Below, piece after piece: positions 23,310 through 33,590 of a stretch of DNA of 64,000 nucleotides. The notes below the pieces were generated by a model, which worked only from the letters and a program-made list of their open reading frames with translations, had not been told where the DNA came from and did no database searches. Position 1 is the first letter of the stretch. Each line of letters opens with the position of its first letter. Source of the DNA: Corydoras sp. C115 (taxonomy: Eukaryota; Chordata; Actinopteri; Siluriformes; Callichthyidae); contig JAFMOC010000209.1 of the NCBI GenBank assembly GCA_019802505.1, forward strand, positions 235,001-299,000. Direction: 5' to 3'. The position numbers were made by a program, and so were the translations under genes.

Positions 23310-23581
23310 GTACAAAACCAGCACCCTCACCACCACCCATGACGTCAGTCACCCGGAAATGGCAACTTGAATGTTCGGGCTGATAAAGAACCTGTTTTTA
23401 ACATTTGGGCAGCACTCTGGTTACCAAAGTAATGCTGGTAGGCAGGGGTGTTTTTAGGGTTTAAAAACATCAGTGGTTTTAGCCCAAATCCCTTATTCCC
23501 CCTCTGTCCTCTTTAAAAAGTGCACTTTCATGAGTATTTATAGATTTTCAAACTGTTGTTCCATTCATTTTGTTATTAGTT
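23310..23581. other. Start of 20.2-kb grid2 intron
   Basis: Donor GTACAA at 23310. Unique sequence up to the first SINE-A; nothing else is recognised. Confidence 0.6.
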
Positions 23582-23874
23582 ATTCATTCATTCATTCATT
23601 ATCTCCCGCTTTATCCTCTATTAGGGTCGCGGTGGGGTTCCCTATGCCCATCCAGGGGAGAACGTTTAGGGCGCTGGGCAGATACACCCAGGAAAAGGCG
23701 CCAATCCATCACTGGGCACACACTCACTCACACAGACACACTCTATATGGGGCAATTTTGAGAATTCAATTGACTTGATCCATGTTTTTGGACTCCACCC
23801 AGATGGGGATTGGAACCCGGGAATCCCTAGAGCTGAGAGGAGAACGTGCTAACCACTAAGCCACCATGCCGCCA
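23582..23874 (-). mobile_element. SINE-A with internal deletion
   Basis: A (TGAA)n tail copy in which GTTTTTGGAC is joined directly to TCCACCCAGATGGGG, a loss of about 75 bp of body. The head is complete. Confidence 0.9.
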
Positions 23875-23905
23875 TGCCGCACAAAAATGTAAAATATAGT
23901 GCACA

Positions 23906-24238
23906 GCAGCATGGTGGCTCAGTGGTTGGCATGTTCGCCTCTCAGCGCTAGGTATTCCCGGTTCGAATCCCCATCTGGGTGGAGTTTCCATGTTCTCCCC
24001 ATGTCCGTGTGGGTTTCCTCCGGGTTCTCCGGTTTCCTCCAAAAACATGGATCAAGTCAATTGAGTTCTCCAAATTGCCCCATATAGAGTGTGTCTGTGT
24101 GAGTGAGCCCAGTGATAGATTGGTGTCCTGTCCTGGGTGTATCTTCCCAGCGCCCAAAACGTTGTCCCCTGGATGGGCAAGGGTAACCCCCCCGCGACCC
24201 TAATATAGGATAAAGCGGAAGATAATGGATGGATGGAT
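23906..24238 (+). mobile_element. SINE-A, full copy
   Basis: The head variant has box A TGGCTCAGTGG and the tail is GGATGGATGGATG. The probable TSD is short (TGCACA on both sides, around 23900 and 24246). It lies head-to-head with the copy at 23582-23874. Confidence 0.9.
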
Positions 24239-24905
24239 GTTATTGCACATTAAAGTTAAATTTAAATGGACTGATTATACAGTTTGATGGTCACGGGTAA
24301 GTATGACCTACTGTGGCGTTCTGTGGGGCATTTGCATATCGTCGATGATGTCACGACTGGACAAGCGGCTCAGCCAATCAGATATTAGGACTTTACCCAA
24401 CAGAGAAAACCCTACAGTCTGAACCATTTTTGCAAATAGAATGCAGTCGCAGTTCTAATACATGCACTCGCACTCATACTGAATGCACGAGTGGCCACTC
24501 GACTGTTTGCCTTTAAAACGGTTTGTTTTTACCCACGTACTGTTCCTCAGAGTTGTTAATTTGTTCTGTTAATTAAGGAAAAGAAAGAGACTTTCAGCTT
24601 TGTTCCTGCTATTGCATTCGATCGATGCACTTTATTTAATGCACAACCTCAACGTCGTGCGTGTCGTCATGACAACATATTTAAAAGTGTAAAAAAAAGC
24701 CATGTTTACCTGCAGGTTTAACAGTTTAACACGGCGGGCCGCTTTTAACAGAAGCCCCATGATTAATGTCCAACTAACGATGCATTCATCATGAGAAATA
24801 ACATTCCACCTCATGATGTGTTGTCTTTAGTGCTAACTAATGGGTTCTGGTTCAAATTGATTCGCCATTTGGGCCAAAAACAGATCAGATCAGAGAGTCA
24901 AGCAC
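24239..24905. other. Intron sequence with Repeat-C end fragment
   Basis: GATGTCACGACTGGACAAGC and CAGCCAATCAGATATTAGGA at 24346-24390 match one end of Repeat-C. The rest is unique. Confidence 0.5.
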
Positions 24906-24907
24906 TG

Positions 24908-24977
24908 TCTCAGAATCAGAATCTTTATTTCGCCAAGTACTAGATGTACAAGGAATTTCATTTGGTGCAGGTCCTAA
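24908..24977 (-). mobile_element. LINE 3'-end-like fragment
   Basis: The words CAGAATCAGAATCTTTATTT, CGCCAAGTACTAGATG and ACAAGGAATTTCATTTGG are a common fish LINE tail read in reverse. The 5S chimera is inserted at its right end. Confidence 0.6.
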
Positions 24978-25255
24978 CATATATACATCCATCCATCCGT
25001 CCATTATCTTCCACTTCATCCTCTACTAGGGTCAAGGGGGGGTTCCCCATGCTCATCCAGGGGAGAACGTTTCGGGCGCTGGGCAGAAACACCCAGGACA
25101 GGACATTAATCTATCACTGGGCAAGCTCACAGCACCTGACATTTCCAAGCGGTCTCCCGTTCAGGTACTAACCGGGTCCGACCCTGCTTAGCTTCCGAGA
25201 TTGGACGATATCTTGCGTGCTCAGGCGGTATAGCCGTAAGCATCATATATACATC
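24978..25255 (-). mobile_element. Chimeric 5S rRNA/SINE-A retroelement
   Basis: On the minus strand this reads: a 5S rRNA-like sequence (25241 down to 25123), then SINE-A from GCCCAGTGATAG (25122) to the (TGGA)n tail (about 24984). A perfect 12-bp TSD, CATATATACATC, lies at 24978-24989 and 25244-25255, outside both parts. The two parts therefore entered the genome as one unit by target-primed reverse transcription. The layout is that of 5S-headed SINEs (SINE3 class), but the 3' part is the same as the tRNA-headed SINE-A that fills this window. I see only one such copy here, so it could be a single template-switch product or a member of a family. Confidence 0.9.
25123..25241 (-). rRNA. 5S rRNA-like head (pseudogene or SINE head)
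   Basis: The reverse complement begins GCTTACGGCTATACC and includes TCGGAAGCTAAGCAGGGTCG and GTTAGTACCTGAACGGGAG, ending GGTGCTGTGAGCTT. Its length is 119 nt against about 120 for vertebrate 5S rRNA. The internal promoter box A region (AGCTAAGCAGGGTCGG) is intact. Substitutions in the loop near 25205-25220 and in the C box region, plus one missing base, argue against a functional ribosomal gene. Confidence 0.88.
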
Positions 25256-25310
25256 AATAATTACACATACAATCTTTAATAAAATAATTATATAGATATA
25301 GAAACATGGG

Positions 25311-25667
25311 GCGGCATGGTGGCTTGGTGGTTAGCATGTTCTCCTCTCAGTGCTAGGGATTCCCAGTTCGAATCCCAATCTGGGTGGAGTTCCCATGTTC
25401 TCCCCGTGTCCATGTGGGTTTCCTCCGGGTTCTCTGGTTTCCACCCACAGTCCAAAAACATGGATCAAGTCAATTTAGTTCTCCAAATTGCCCCATATAT
25501 AGTGTGTGTGTGTGTGTGTGAGTGAGTGTGTGCCCAGCGATAGATTGGTGTCCTGTCCTGGGTCTATCTTCCCAGCGCCTGAAACGTTCTCCCCTGGATG
25601 GGCATGGTGAACCCCCCCCCCGCGACTCTAATATAGGGGATAAAGAGGAAGATAATGGATGGATGGA
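25311..25667 (+). mobile_element. SINE-A, full copy
   Basis: Complete, with box A TGGCTTGGTGG and a (TGGA)4 tail. It is followed after only 13 bp by another complete copy in the same orientation. Confidence 0.92.
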
Positions 25668-25679
25668 TGGTATTAAGAT

Positions 25680-26034
25680 GTGGGCGGCATGGTGATTTAG
25701 TGGTTTAGCATGTTCTCCTCTCAGCACTAGGGATTCCCGGTTCGAATCCCAATCTGGGTGGAGTTTCCATGTTCTCCCCATGTCCGCGTGGGTTTCCTCC
25801 GGGTTCTCCGGTTTCCTCCCACAGTCCAAAAACATGGATCAAATTGATTAAGGTTAATTGAATACTCCAAATTGCCCCATACAGAGTGTGTTTGTGTCTG
25901 TAGATTGTGTGATAGATTGGTGTCCTGTCCTGGATGCATCTGCCCAGCGCCCGAAACGTTCTCCCCTGGATGGGCATGGGGAACCCCCCTGCGACCCTAG
26001 TAGAGGATAAAGCGATGATGATGGATGGATGGAT
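25680..26034 (+). mobile_element. SINE-A, full copy
   Basis: Box A is TGATTTAGTGG and the tail is GATGGATGGATGGA. Second of a close head-to-tail pair. A short deletion removes the usual GTGAGTGTGTGCCCAG stretch (near 25895). Confidence 0.92.
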
Positions 26035-26069
26035 CTCATCATTTTCCGATTATTCCTGTATATGCTGGC

Positions 26070-26165
26070 ACTCACTCTCACACACACACTATATGGGGCA
26101 ATTTAGAACAGCCAATTCAACTTAAATCCATGTTTTTTGGACTGTGGGAGGAAACCGGAGGAAAC
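26070..26165 (-). mobile_element. SINE-A middle fragment
   Basis: Only CACTATATGGGGCAATTT to GAGGAAACCGGAGGAAACC remains. It runs directly into another SINE-type fragment. Confidence 0.75.
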
Positions 26166-26175
26166 CCAGTGCTCT

Positions 26176-26302
26176 ACACGCCGCCCGGGGAGCGATTGGG
26201 GTCAGGCACCTTGCCCAAGGGCACTTCAGCCAGAGTACTTGGTGGGACCGGGAATCAAACTGGGGACCTTCAGGTCACATGGCTGCGTTCTTAATCAGAA
26301 GC
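26176..26302 (-). mobile_element. SINE-B-like head fragment
   Basis: In reverse it contains a box B-type GGTTTGATTCCCGGTCCC and TGCCCTTGGGCAAGGTGCC. Similar pieces lie at 34945-35055 (minus) and 58105-58275 (plus). Confidence 0.65.
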
Positions 26303-27024
26303 CTTCATATATTATTGGTTCAGCTTTAACATTCAAACCAAGATATTCAGGGAGATTGAATATCTGTGCCTCCCAGGGGTGCCATTATTTTATGAGCAGT
26401 TTATCATCTCTGAAGCGCTTTCACAACAACGCACGAGCGTTTATTCTCTTTCAGTCCGTCAGTCAGAGTTATTCTGCCCCTCTGACCCATTTCTGTGTAT
26501 TTGGCGGCCTGAAAGCTGCCGTTCTCTTTTGAAAGCCTTTTGAAGGCGGTGACTTGCAGTCACTCTGTTGTTACTGATAATCTTTTCTTTGGTTCCGCTG
26601 TCCTTTCCGGCCTCTCTTTCAGAACACTAATAACATCAATACAGGGACTCCTGCAAATACGGACGGAACAAAGAGTGCCGTAATATTAAAATGATTTGCT
26701 GAGAGGACGAGCTAAATGCTTTTCACTGCAGGCCCAAAAAAGAAAAATGACTTCTGCTATTTTGTATTTAGTTTTTTTTGGGGGGGAAATTACAAAAGTC
26801 TGTCCTTCAAAATAAATACCTTTGTGTTTCGAACATAAAAGGTGAGCATTGTGAACATTGTGAATTGTTCTTTTGAATAAATATGAGCAAAACTATCAGA
26901 TTTGCATTCACAGTTTGAACTAAAATCCAATTATAATAAATATTAATATTGAGTTTATTTATTTATATAGTACATTGTTTAAAGCAGCTTCACAGCCCAA
27001 ACCCTTAGAATTTTAGAAGGGGAC
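26303..27024. other. Unique intronic sequence
   Basis: No exon or known repeat. AT-rich toward 26900-27000. Confidence 0.4.
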
Positions 27025-27240
27025 GAGCTGGGCAGATACACCCAGGACAGGGTACCAATACATCACTGAGCACACACTATATAAGGGCAATTTAGAACCA
27101 ATTCACCTTAAATCCATGGTTTTAGACTGTGGGAGGAAACCGGCGAACCCGGAGAAAACCCACCGGGACACGGGGAGGACATGGAAACTCCACCCAGACC
27201 AGGATTTAAACCTGGATCCCCAGCACTGACAATCTCAGCA
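27025..27240 (-). mobile_element. SINE-A-like, old copy
   Basis: Diverged body (CTGGGCAGATACACCCAGGA, then GGATTTAAACCTGGATCCCC), with neither tail nor head end. Confidence 0.75.
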
Positions 27241-27267
27241 TCCTCCAGACGTTCTGATTATATATGT

Positions 27268-27415
27268 ATAAATTCAGGTCTGTTGGTTCAGTGCCCTTGA
27301 GCAAGGTACATAACCCCACTTGCTCCCCAGGGACTGTGTGTGTGTGTGTGTGTGTGTGTGTTTTACTGCACGGATGGGTTAAATGTGGAGGACACACTCC
27401 TCTGTATAAATAGAG
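27268..27415 (+). mobile_element. SINE-B-like 3' portion with GT run
   Basis: TGCCCTTGAGCAAGGTACAT is followed by (GT)n at 27336-27361, then GGTTAAATGTGGAGGACACA. The same order is seen at 58175-58290 and, in part, at 13716-13800. Confidence 0.6.
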
Positions 27416-28031
27416 TGGGAAAAATAGGTTATTTATTATGTGTTTATTCCAACCTCCATGTTTATTAATGCTACATTATATATACGCTGAATGCGTCAGT
27501 AGTGTTATTAAGGTTGTAGGAGGTCACTGTGTGCGAAAGGTGTGAGTGGTCCTCACTTCTTTTTTTTTTTTTTTATATATAAATTTTTTTTTTATATTTT
27601 ACAATGCAGGACGTGGTGGTGTGTATAACGCGCTGCATATGATGATTACATATCCCTGTGATTATACCCTGCCACACAGTTATTTACATAAACTACAGCT
27701 TCTCCTCATCCTTTTTCCCCTCATCTTGTCTGTTTAATAAACGTAGAAATCATAAAGTATTGGAGGTCCACGCACAGAACCCGTGACTGCCATCGGAGAC
27801 ATCAGACAGATTAGTGTACTCAGGGAGTGATGTTTGTGAGGCTGTCCCTGCATCTGTTTGTGCATTAATGTCGCTGATAGCATTAAGAGAAGGTCGCGAC
27901 CCTCAGACATCATGCTGCAAACGTTTCCCTTCTAAAGGACACTTTTAATGAAGTTCGCAGCTTGTTGGACGCGACATTCTGAAAAGCAGTGGACATCAAT
28001 AAATGATGGCCTCAATAGATGTCTTTCCTGC
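27416..28031. other. Unique intronic sequence
   Basis: A T-run lies at 27560-27575. No gene or repeat is recognised. Confidence 0.4.
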
Positions 28032-28406
28032 AGGTTTTAGGGTTCCATCCATCCATTATCTTCCACTTCATCCTCTATTAGGGTCGTGGGGGGGTTCCCC
28101 ATGCCCATCCAGAGGAGAACGTTTTGGGCGCTGGGCAGATACACCCAGGACAGGCCGCCAATCTATCACTGGGCACACACACACTCACACAGACACACTC
28201 TATATGGGGCAATTTGGAGAACTCAATTGACTTGATCCATGTTTTTAGACTGTGGGAGGAAACCGGAGAACCCGGAGGAAACCCACGCGGACATGGGGAG
28301 AACATTGAAACTCCACCCAGATTGGGATTCGAACCGGGAATCCTTAGTGCTGAGAGGAGAACGTGCTAAACCACTAAACCACCGTGCCGCCCTAGGTTTC
28401 AGGGTT
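28032..28406 (-). mobile_element. SINE-A, full copy with TSD
   Basis: Flanks AGGTTTTAGGGTT (28032-28044) and AGGTTTCAGGGTT (28394-28406) match 12 of 13. All parts are present. Confidence 0.93.
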
Positions 28407-28475
28407 AATCTGGAAATTTGAACCCATTTAGTTCAGAGGGTCGATCAGCGGGCAGGTTGTCGGAATTAATTAATT
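28407..28475. other. Short unique spacer
   Basis: Unique sequence between two SINE insertions. Confidence 0.4.
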
Positions 28476-28701
28476 AGTTCAAGGATGGGGCAGCATGGTG
28501 GTTCAGTGATTAGCATGTTCTCCTCTCAGTGCTAGGGAGTCCCGGTTTCAATCCCAATCTCAATTTGGGTGGAATTTCCATGTTCTCCCCGTGTCCGCGT
28601 GGGTTTCCTCCGGGTTCTCCGGTTTCCTCCCACAGTCCAAAAACATGGATCAAGGTCAATTAAATGCTACAAATTGCCCCATATAGAGTGTGTTTGTGTG
28701 A

Positions 28702-28749
<48 letters not shown>

Positions 28750-29096
28750 TTGATCGATACAGTGGCGAAGTGGTCAGCACATCCACCTCACAGCACTGGG
28801 GATCCAGGTTTGAAACCAGACCTGGGTTCTCATGTTCTCCCCGTGTCTGTGTGGGTTTTCTCCGGGTTCTCCGGTTTCCTCCCACAGTCCAAAAACATGG
28901 ATCAAGGTCAATTGAATTCTCCAAATTGCCCCATATAGAGTGTGTGTGTGTGTGTCCAGGGATAGATTGGCGTCCTGTCCTGGGTGTATCTGCCCAGCGC
29001 CCGAAACGTTCTCCCCTGTATGGTCATGGGGAACCCCCCCGAGACCCTAGTAGAGGATAAAGCGGAAGATAAATGGATGGATGGAGTTCAGGGATG
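28476..29096 (+). mobile_element. SINE-A heterodimer inside one TSD
   Basis: A first monomer (28488 to about 28707) runs to its GTGAGTGAG region, expands into (GT)n to 28748, and is followed by a second monomer (28757-29084) of a different head type (box B-like GGTTTGAAACC). Only one TSD pair exists, AGTTCAAGGATG (28476-28487) and AGTTCAGGGATG (29085-29096). None is visible between the monomers. Confidence 0.85.
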
Positions 29097-29378
29097 AGAG
29101 TTGAGGATCTGAGTTCGTGTGAAACCTGTTAGGAGGTTAAAAAAATCCTGTTAGTAACTCAGCGCAGGTGTCTCCCAAAACACAGACTCAAAAAACACTC
29201 ACGACAAAGAAAGCAGCAGATGGCAGAGATGCGGTCACCAATTACATTGTAAAAGTCATGCTGCCCGTTGAAGCAGGTCAGAGAGATGTGAAGGTGTGTG
29301 TGTGTGGTTCTCTGATCCCCTGCTGTGTGCCACTTCATGCCTATTGTTACACAAAATTTAGAAAATGATTTCAAGCTT
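29097..29378. other. Unique intronic sequence
   Basis: No gene is recognised. Confidence 0.4.
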
Positions 29379-29727
29379 GGGCGGCACGTTTACATGTTCT
29401 CCTCTCAGCACTAGGGATTCCCGGTTCGAATCCCAATCTGGGTGGAGTTTCCATGTTCTCCCCGTGTCCGCGTGGGTTTCCTCCGGGTTCTCCGGTTTCC
29501 TCCCACAGTCCAAAAACATGGATTAAGGTCAATTGAGTTTTCCAAATTGCCCCATATAGAGTGTGTCTGTGTGGGTGAGTGTGTGCCCAGTGATAGATTG
29601 GTGTCCTGTCCTTGGTGTATCTAACCAGCACCCGAAACATTCTCCCCTGGATGGGCATGGGGAAACACCCCCCCCCCCCCCCCATCCCGCTACCATAGTA
29701 GAGGATAAAGCGGAAAATGGATGGTAA
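29379..29727 (+). mobile_element. SINE-A with damaged head
   Basis: GGGCGGCACG is joined to TTTACATGTTCTCC, so box A is deleted while box B (GGTTCGAATCC) is kept. A C/T-rich expansion (about 17 C) sits in the 3' domain at 29668-29684. Confidence 0.9.
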
Positions 29728-30109
29728 ATAAGGGATGTGAATTTGTGCTATGCCCCCCCCCCCCATCCCCGTGACCCTGGGGTGAAATGGAAGATGATGG
29801 ATATTATTATCCTTTACGAAGTGAAAGCTTTTTAAATATTAAATTTTACAACCACGTTCTTAAATGATACAAAATATTGTTTATTAGTGTTATCGGGAAA
29901 AAAAATAAAGAAAATGTCGAGGTGGCATTTTTGTCGGTATGGCCCAATACCACCATGACACAGCAATGAGGGTCTTGCTCAGGGACCCACATCGATAACA
30001 TTAATAGACCTGGGATCTGAACCCCCTCGTCCATGATTTGTTTACATGAGCTCACAGACACAACTGGTCGCCTCCCCTTTGATTGACAGGTGAATACAAG
30101 TACATCTTC

Positions 30110-30195
30110 TCCGACTCCGGTTTCCTCCCACAGTCCAAAAACATGGATCATGGTGAATTGAATTCTCCAAATTGCCCCATATACAGTGTGTTTTT
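30110..30195 (+). mobile_element. SINE-A middle fragment
   Basis: ACTCCGGTTTCCTCCCACAG to CCCCATATACAGTGTG. It is joined at its right to the next copy of the local duplication. Confidence 0.78.
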
Positions 30196-30287
30196 CAGTA
30201 TGGCACAACCCCACCATGCATGGAGAGGGTTAGGGGTCTTGCTCAGGGACCCACATTGATAACGTTAATGGGCCTGGGAACCCCACA

Positions 30288-30478
30288 GTAGCTCAAGGTG
30301 TTGGGCTATCAATCTGAAGGTTGGCGGTTCAATTCCTAGGTCCACTGAAGTTACCAATGTGGGTCCTTAAGCAAGACCCTTAACCCTCATTGCTCCAGAG
30401 ATGTTGAGATGAACCCTGTGCTCACCTTGGAAGTCGCTTTGGACAAAAGCATCCAATAAATGACCAAATGTAATGTAA
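30288..30478 (+). mobile_element. SINE-B, near-full copy
   Basis: Head (GGGCTATCAATCTGAAGG, box B GGTTCAATTCC), core and the AAGTCGCTTTGGACAAAAGC tail ending AAATGTAATGTA are present. About 7 bp is missing in the box A region (GTAGCTCAAGGTG). Flanking AACCCC repeats mark its target site. Confidence 0.85.
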
Positions 30479-30567
30479 CCCCCTCCTCCATGATTTGTTT
30501 ACATGAGTTCACAGACACAACTGGTCGCCTCCCCTTTGATTGACAGGTGAATACATGTACGTCTTCT

Positions 30568-30783
30568 CTGACTCCGGTTTCCTCCAACAGTCCAAAAACA
30601 TGGATCAAGGTGAATTGAATTCTCTAAATTGCCCCATATAGAGTGAGTGTGTCCAGTGATAGATTGGCGCTCTGTCCTGGGTGTATCTACCCAGCGCCCA
30701 AGAAGTTCTCCCCTCGATGGGCATGAGAGAACACCCCCTCCCCCCCTGCGAATGTAATAGAGGATTAAGTGGAAGATCCATCC
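30568..30783 (+). mobile_element. SINE-A, 5'-truncated
   Basis: From CTCCGGTTTCCTCCAACAG to GATTAAGTGGAAGATCC. It has the same truncation point as 30110 because both belong to the local duplication. Confidence 0.82.
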
Positions 30784-30914
30784 AACCAAAAAATACAGAA
30801 AATATCGAGATGGCTTATTTTTCGGTATGGCACAACCCCACCATGCATTGAGGGTTAGGGGTCTTGCTCAGGGACGCACATTGATAACGTTAATGGTCCT
30901 GGGATCTGAACCCC

Positions 30915-31116
30915 ACGGTAGCTCAGTGGTTAAGGTGTTGGGCTATCAATCAGAAGGTTGGCGGTTCAAATCCCAGGTTCACTGAAGTTACCAATGTGGC
31001 TCCTTGAGCAAGACCCTTAACCCTCATTGCTCCAGGGATGTTGTGATGAACCCTGTGCTCATCTTGTAAGTCGCTTTGGATAAAAGCATCTGCTAAACGA
31101 CCAAATTTAATGTAAC
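30915..31116 (+). mobile_element. SINE-B, full copy
   Basis: Box A GTAGCTCAGTGG, box B GGTTCAAATCC, core ACCCTTAACCCTCATTGCTC, tail AAGTCGCTTTGGATAAAAGC. The flanking hexamer AACCCC on both sides is the probable TSD. Confidence 0.88.
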
Positions 31117-31190
31117 CCCCTCCTCTATGATTTGTGTACATGAGCTCACAGACACAACTGGCCGCCTCCCCTTTGATTGACAGTGAGTTT

Positions 31191-31972
31191 CCTGTCTTTA
31201 GTCTCATGTCGTCAGTGGCTAAACCCGTGACACGACACGTTGCGTTGGTGCCACTTATACTCTAAACAGAACCGAATTTACAAAGAACGTGTTCCCAACA
31301 TCGGATGATGCTTATCTTGTTGCCCAGCATTCAATTCCACAAAGACTTCAAGCTTCATTATGTGATGTTATCAGCTCGCCCCGCTCTCTGTTGTTGCTAT
31401 TATCCGATAATCATATCTAATTCCATAATCCCTTCACTACCTATAGGGTGCCTCAGCCTCATGGAGTGCTGTCAGCTCCGATTTCAATAAAGCGCCGACT
31501 CACTCGCAGCAGTTCCGGCAACATTAGTGAATGAAAAGCAAAACTAACCTGCGTAATTCCGTCGGCCGTTTCCTGGGAATTCGACGGTGATTGAGGATTG
31601 TGCGAGCTGATTTACACCATTAGAACCGTAAACAGCGAACAGACGGAGGAGCAGGCAGGATGATGAACGGGAGAAATGAGTGAAGTGATTCAGGAAGGAA
31701 GCAGCTGTTACGTGGATGTCACCTAATCCACAAATTTATGGCCCTATCGCATAATTAGAGGAGTTTTAGCGGCAAAAAAAGATGCGTGTGATAAACTTAG
31801 GCTTCAGAAATGTAAATTAGGCCAGTTTGTAATTAATGTGCAGTTTATTTTACACTGACGCAAAGTTTATTCACTCGCTTATTCAGAAGGCTGATAAACT
31901 GTTTGCATTCAGTGCATTTATTAAACAAACTACTTTTTTTATTTATAGTGTGAATTACTAAACTCAGAAAAC
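31191..31972. other. Unique intronic sequence
   Basis: No exon or repeat family is recognised. Confidence 0.4.
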
Positions 31973-31973
31973 A

Positions 31974-32313
31974 TCCATCCATTCATTATCTTATCCGCTT
32001 TATCCTCTATTAGGGTGCGGGGGGGTTCCCCATGCCATCCAGGGGAGAACGTTTCAGGCGCTGGGCAGATAAAACGAGGACAGGGTGCCAATCTATCACT
32101 GGACATACACTCACTCACAAACACAAACAGACTGTATATGGGGCAATTTGGAGAATTCAATTGACTTGATCCATGTTTTTGGACTGTGGGATGAAACCGG
32201 AGAACCCGAAGGAAACCCGCATGGACATGGGGAGAACATGGGAACCCAGGTCGGGTTTCAAACCTGGATCCCCAGCACTGTGAGGCAGACATGCTGACCA
32301 CTACGCCACCATA
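31974..32313 (-). mobile_element. SINE-A, alternative head subfamily
   Basis: The head region reads AACCTGGATCCCCAGCACTG and TGAGGCAGACATGCTGACCA. This matches the second monomer of the dimer at 28757 rather than the main subfamily. Confidence 0.88.
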
Positions 32314-32339
32314 TCAATCATTTGCCTCTTGGGCAAACA

Positions 32340-32680
32340 TTATATTAAAAAAAAAAACATCAGGTGTTTCATCCATCCATCCATTATCTTCCGCTTTATC
32401 CTCTATTAGGGTCGCGGGGGGGGGTTCCCCATGCCCATCCAGGGGAGAACGTTTCGGGCGCTGGGCAGATACACCCAGGACAGGGCGCCAATCTATCACT
32501 GGACACACACTCACTCACACATACACACTCTATATGGGGCAATTTGGAGAATTCAATCGAACTTAATCCATGTTTTTGGACTGTGGGAGGAAACCGGAGA
32601 AAACCCGCATGGACATGGGGAGAACATGGGAACCCAGGTCGGGTTTCAAACCTTATATTTAAAAAAAACATCAGGTGTTT
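32340..32680 (-). mobile_element. SINE-A, head-less, inside a tandem duplication
   Basis: The element is 32372-32654. The sequence AAAAACATCAGGTGTTTCAT occurs on both sides (32352 and 32665 regions), longer than a normal TSD. It ends within GGGTTTCAAACCT, so the outer head is lost. Confidence 0.88.
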
Positions 32681-32927
32681 CATCCATTCATCTATTATCT
32701 TCCACTTTATCCTCTACAAGGGTCGCGGGGGGGTTCCCCATGCCCATCCAGGGGAGAACGTTTCGGGTGCTGGGCAGATACACCCAGGACAGGACGCCAA
32801 TCTATCGCTGGACACACACTCACTCACACAGACACACTCTATATGGGGCAATTTGGAGAATTCAATTGACTTAATCCATGTTTTTGGACTGTGGGAGGAA
32901 ACCCGCATGAACATGGAAACTCCTAAA
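32681..32927 (-). mobile_element. SINE-A, 5'-truncated second copy
   Basis: It follows the duplicated flank and stops after GAAACCCGCATGAACATGG. It probably arose with its neighbour by unequal exchange. Confidence 0.88.
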
Positions 32928-32929
32928 TG

Positions 32930-33590
32930 GAAAACAATGAGATTAAATCAATGAATTACTTCCAAAGACTAAAAAAAAATAATAATAAAGTTAAGTCATC
33001 ATCAAGGTTTGTGTAAATCTGCCATACAGACGAATGTGTGCATGTTGTCGTCGTCCCCCCACTCCCCCCCCCCCCCCACACACCCCGACTGAACAGACTC
33101 GAACCCTCAGTGTAGCTGATGTGAACACATGACATTTGAAGTTCATTGTCATGCTGATCCAAAGTGTCGGGATCGTCTCTGCTCGGTCGTCATGCCGCTG
33201 TCGGCACCGCTGGTTGAACAGAGTGTAAACACTGCAGAGTGCTTCTGCATGCCCCCCCCCCCCCCCCCCATCACTGACCATCCCCACTGAACCCTTCCAA
33301 ATCCTAATGAGAAGAGAACGTTCCCATGAGTGAGTGCAAGCTTGTGTCAGGAGGAGTGTTTACTGTGTTACAGCGTGTGCTACGGCAGTCTCTCAGCGTT
33401 AGGTCTGAGGCGTTTGGCACCTCTGTCTTCATTTTTTTCAGCGACGAACCTCTATCTGCTCTTTATTGTCTTTTTTTTTCTTCCCTTCTTTCTTTCTCCG
33501 GCAATTTAGATTTTTTTTTCTCCCTCATTTTCGTTCATATCAAACCGTTCGTCTGCCTGCAGTCAGAGTCATCTAATAACGCGATCATTT
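32930..33590. other. Unique intronic sequence with C-runs
   Basis: Poly-C tracts lie at 33055-33077 and 33254-33270. No exon is recognised. Confidence 0.4.

Larger units (their letters stand above)
29936..31190 (+). repeat. Three diverged copies of a local segment
   Basis: Each copy holds TATGGC(A/C)CAA, CTTGCTCAGGGACCCACAT, GATAAC(A/G)TTAATG, ATGATTTGTTTACATGAG and CGCCTCCCCTTTGATTGACA. The copies start near 29936, 30200 and 30816. Copies 2 and 3 carry a SINE-B at the same internal point and copy 1 does not. Copies 1 and 2 continue into a SINE-A 3' part. Confidence 0.82.

Noticed and set aside
25123..25241. A functional 5S rRNA gene
   Set aside because: Substitutions and a missing base in the conserved region, direct fusion to a SINE body with a shared TSD, and no poly-T terminator at its 3' end.
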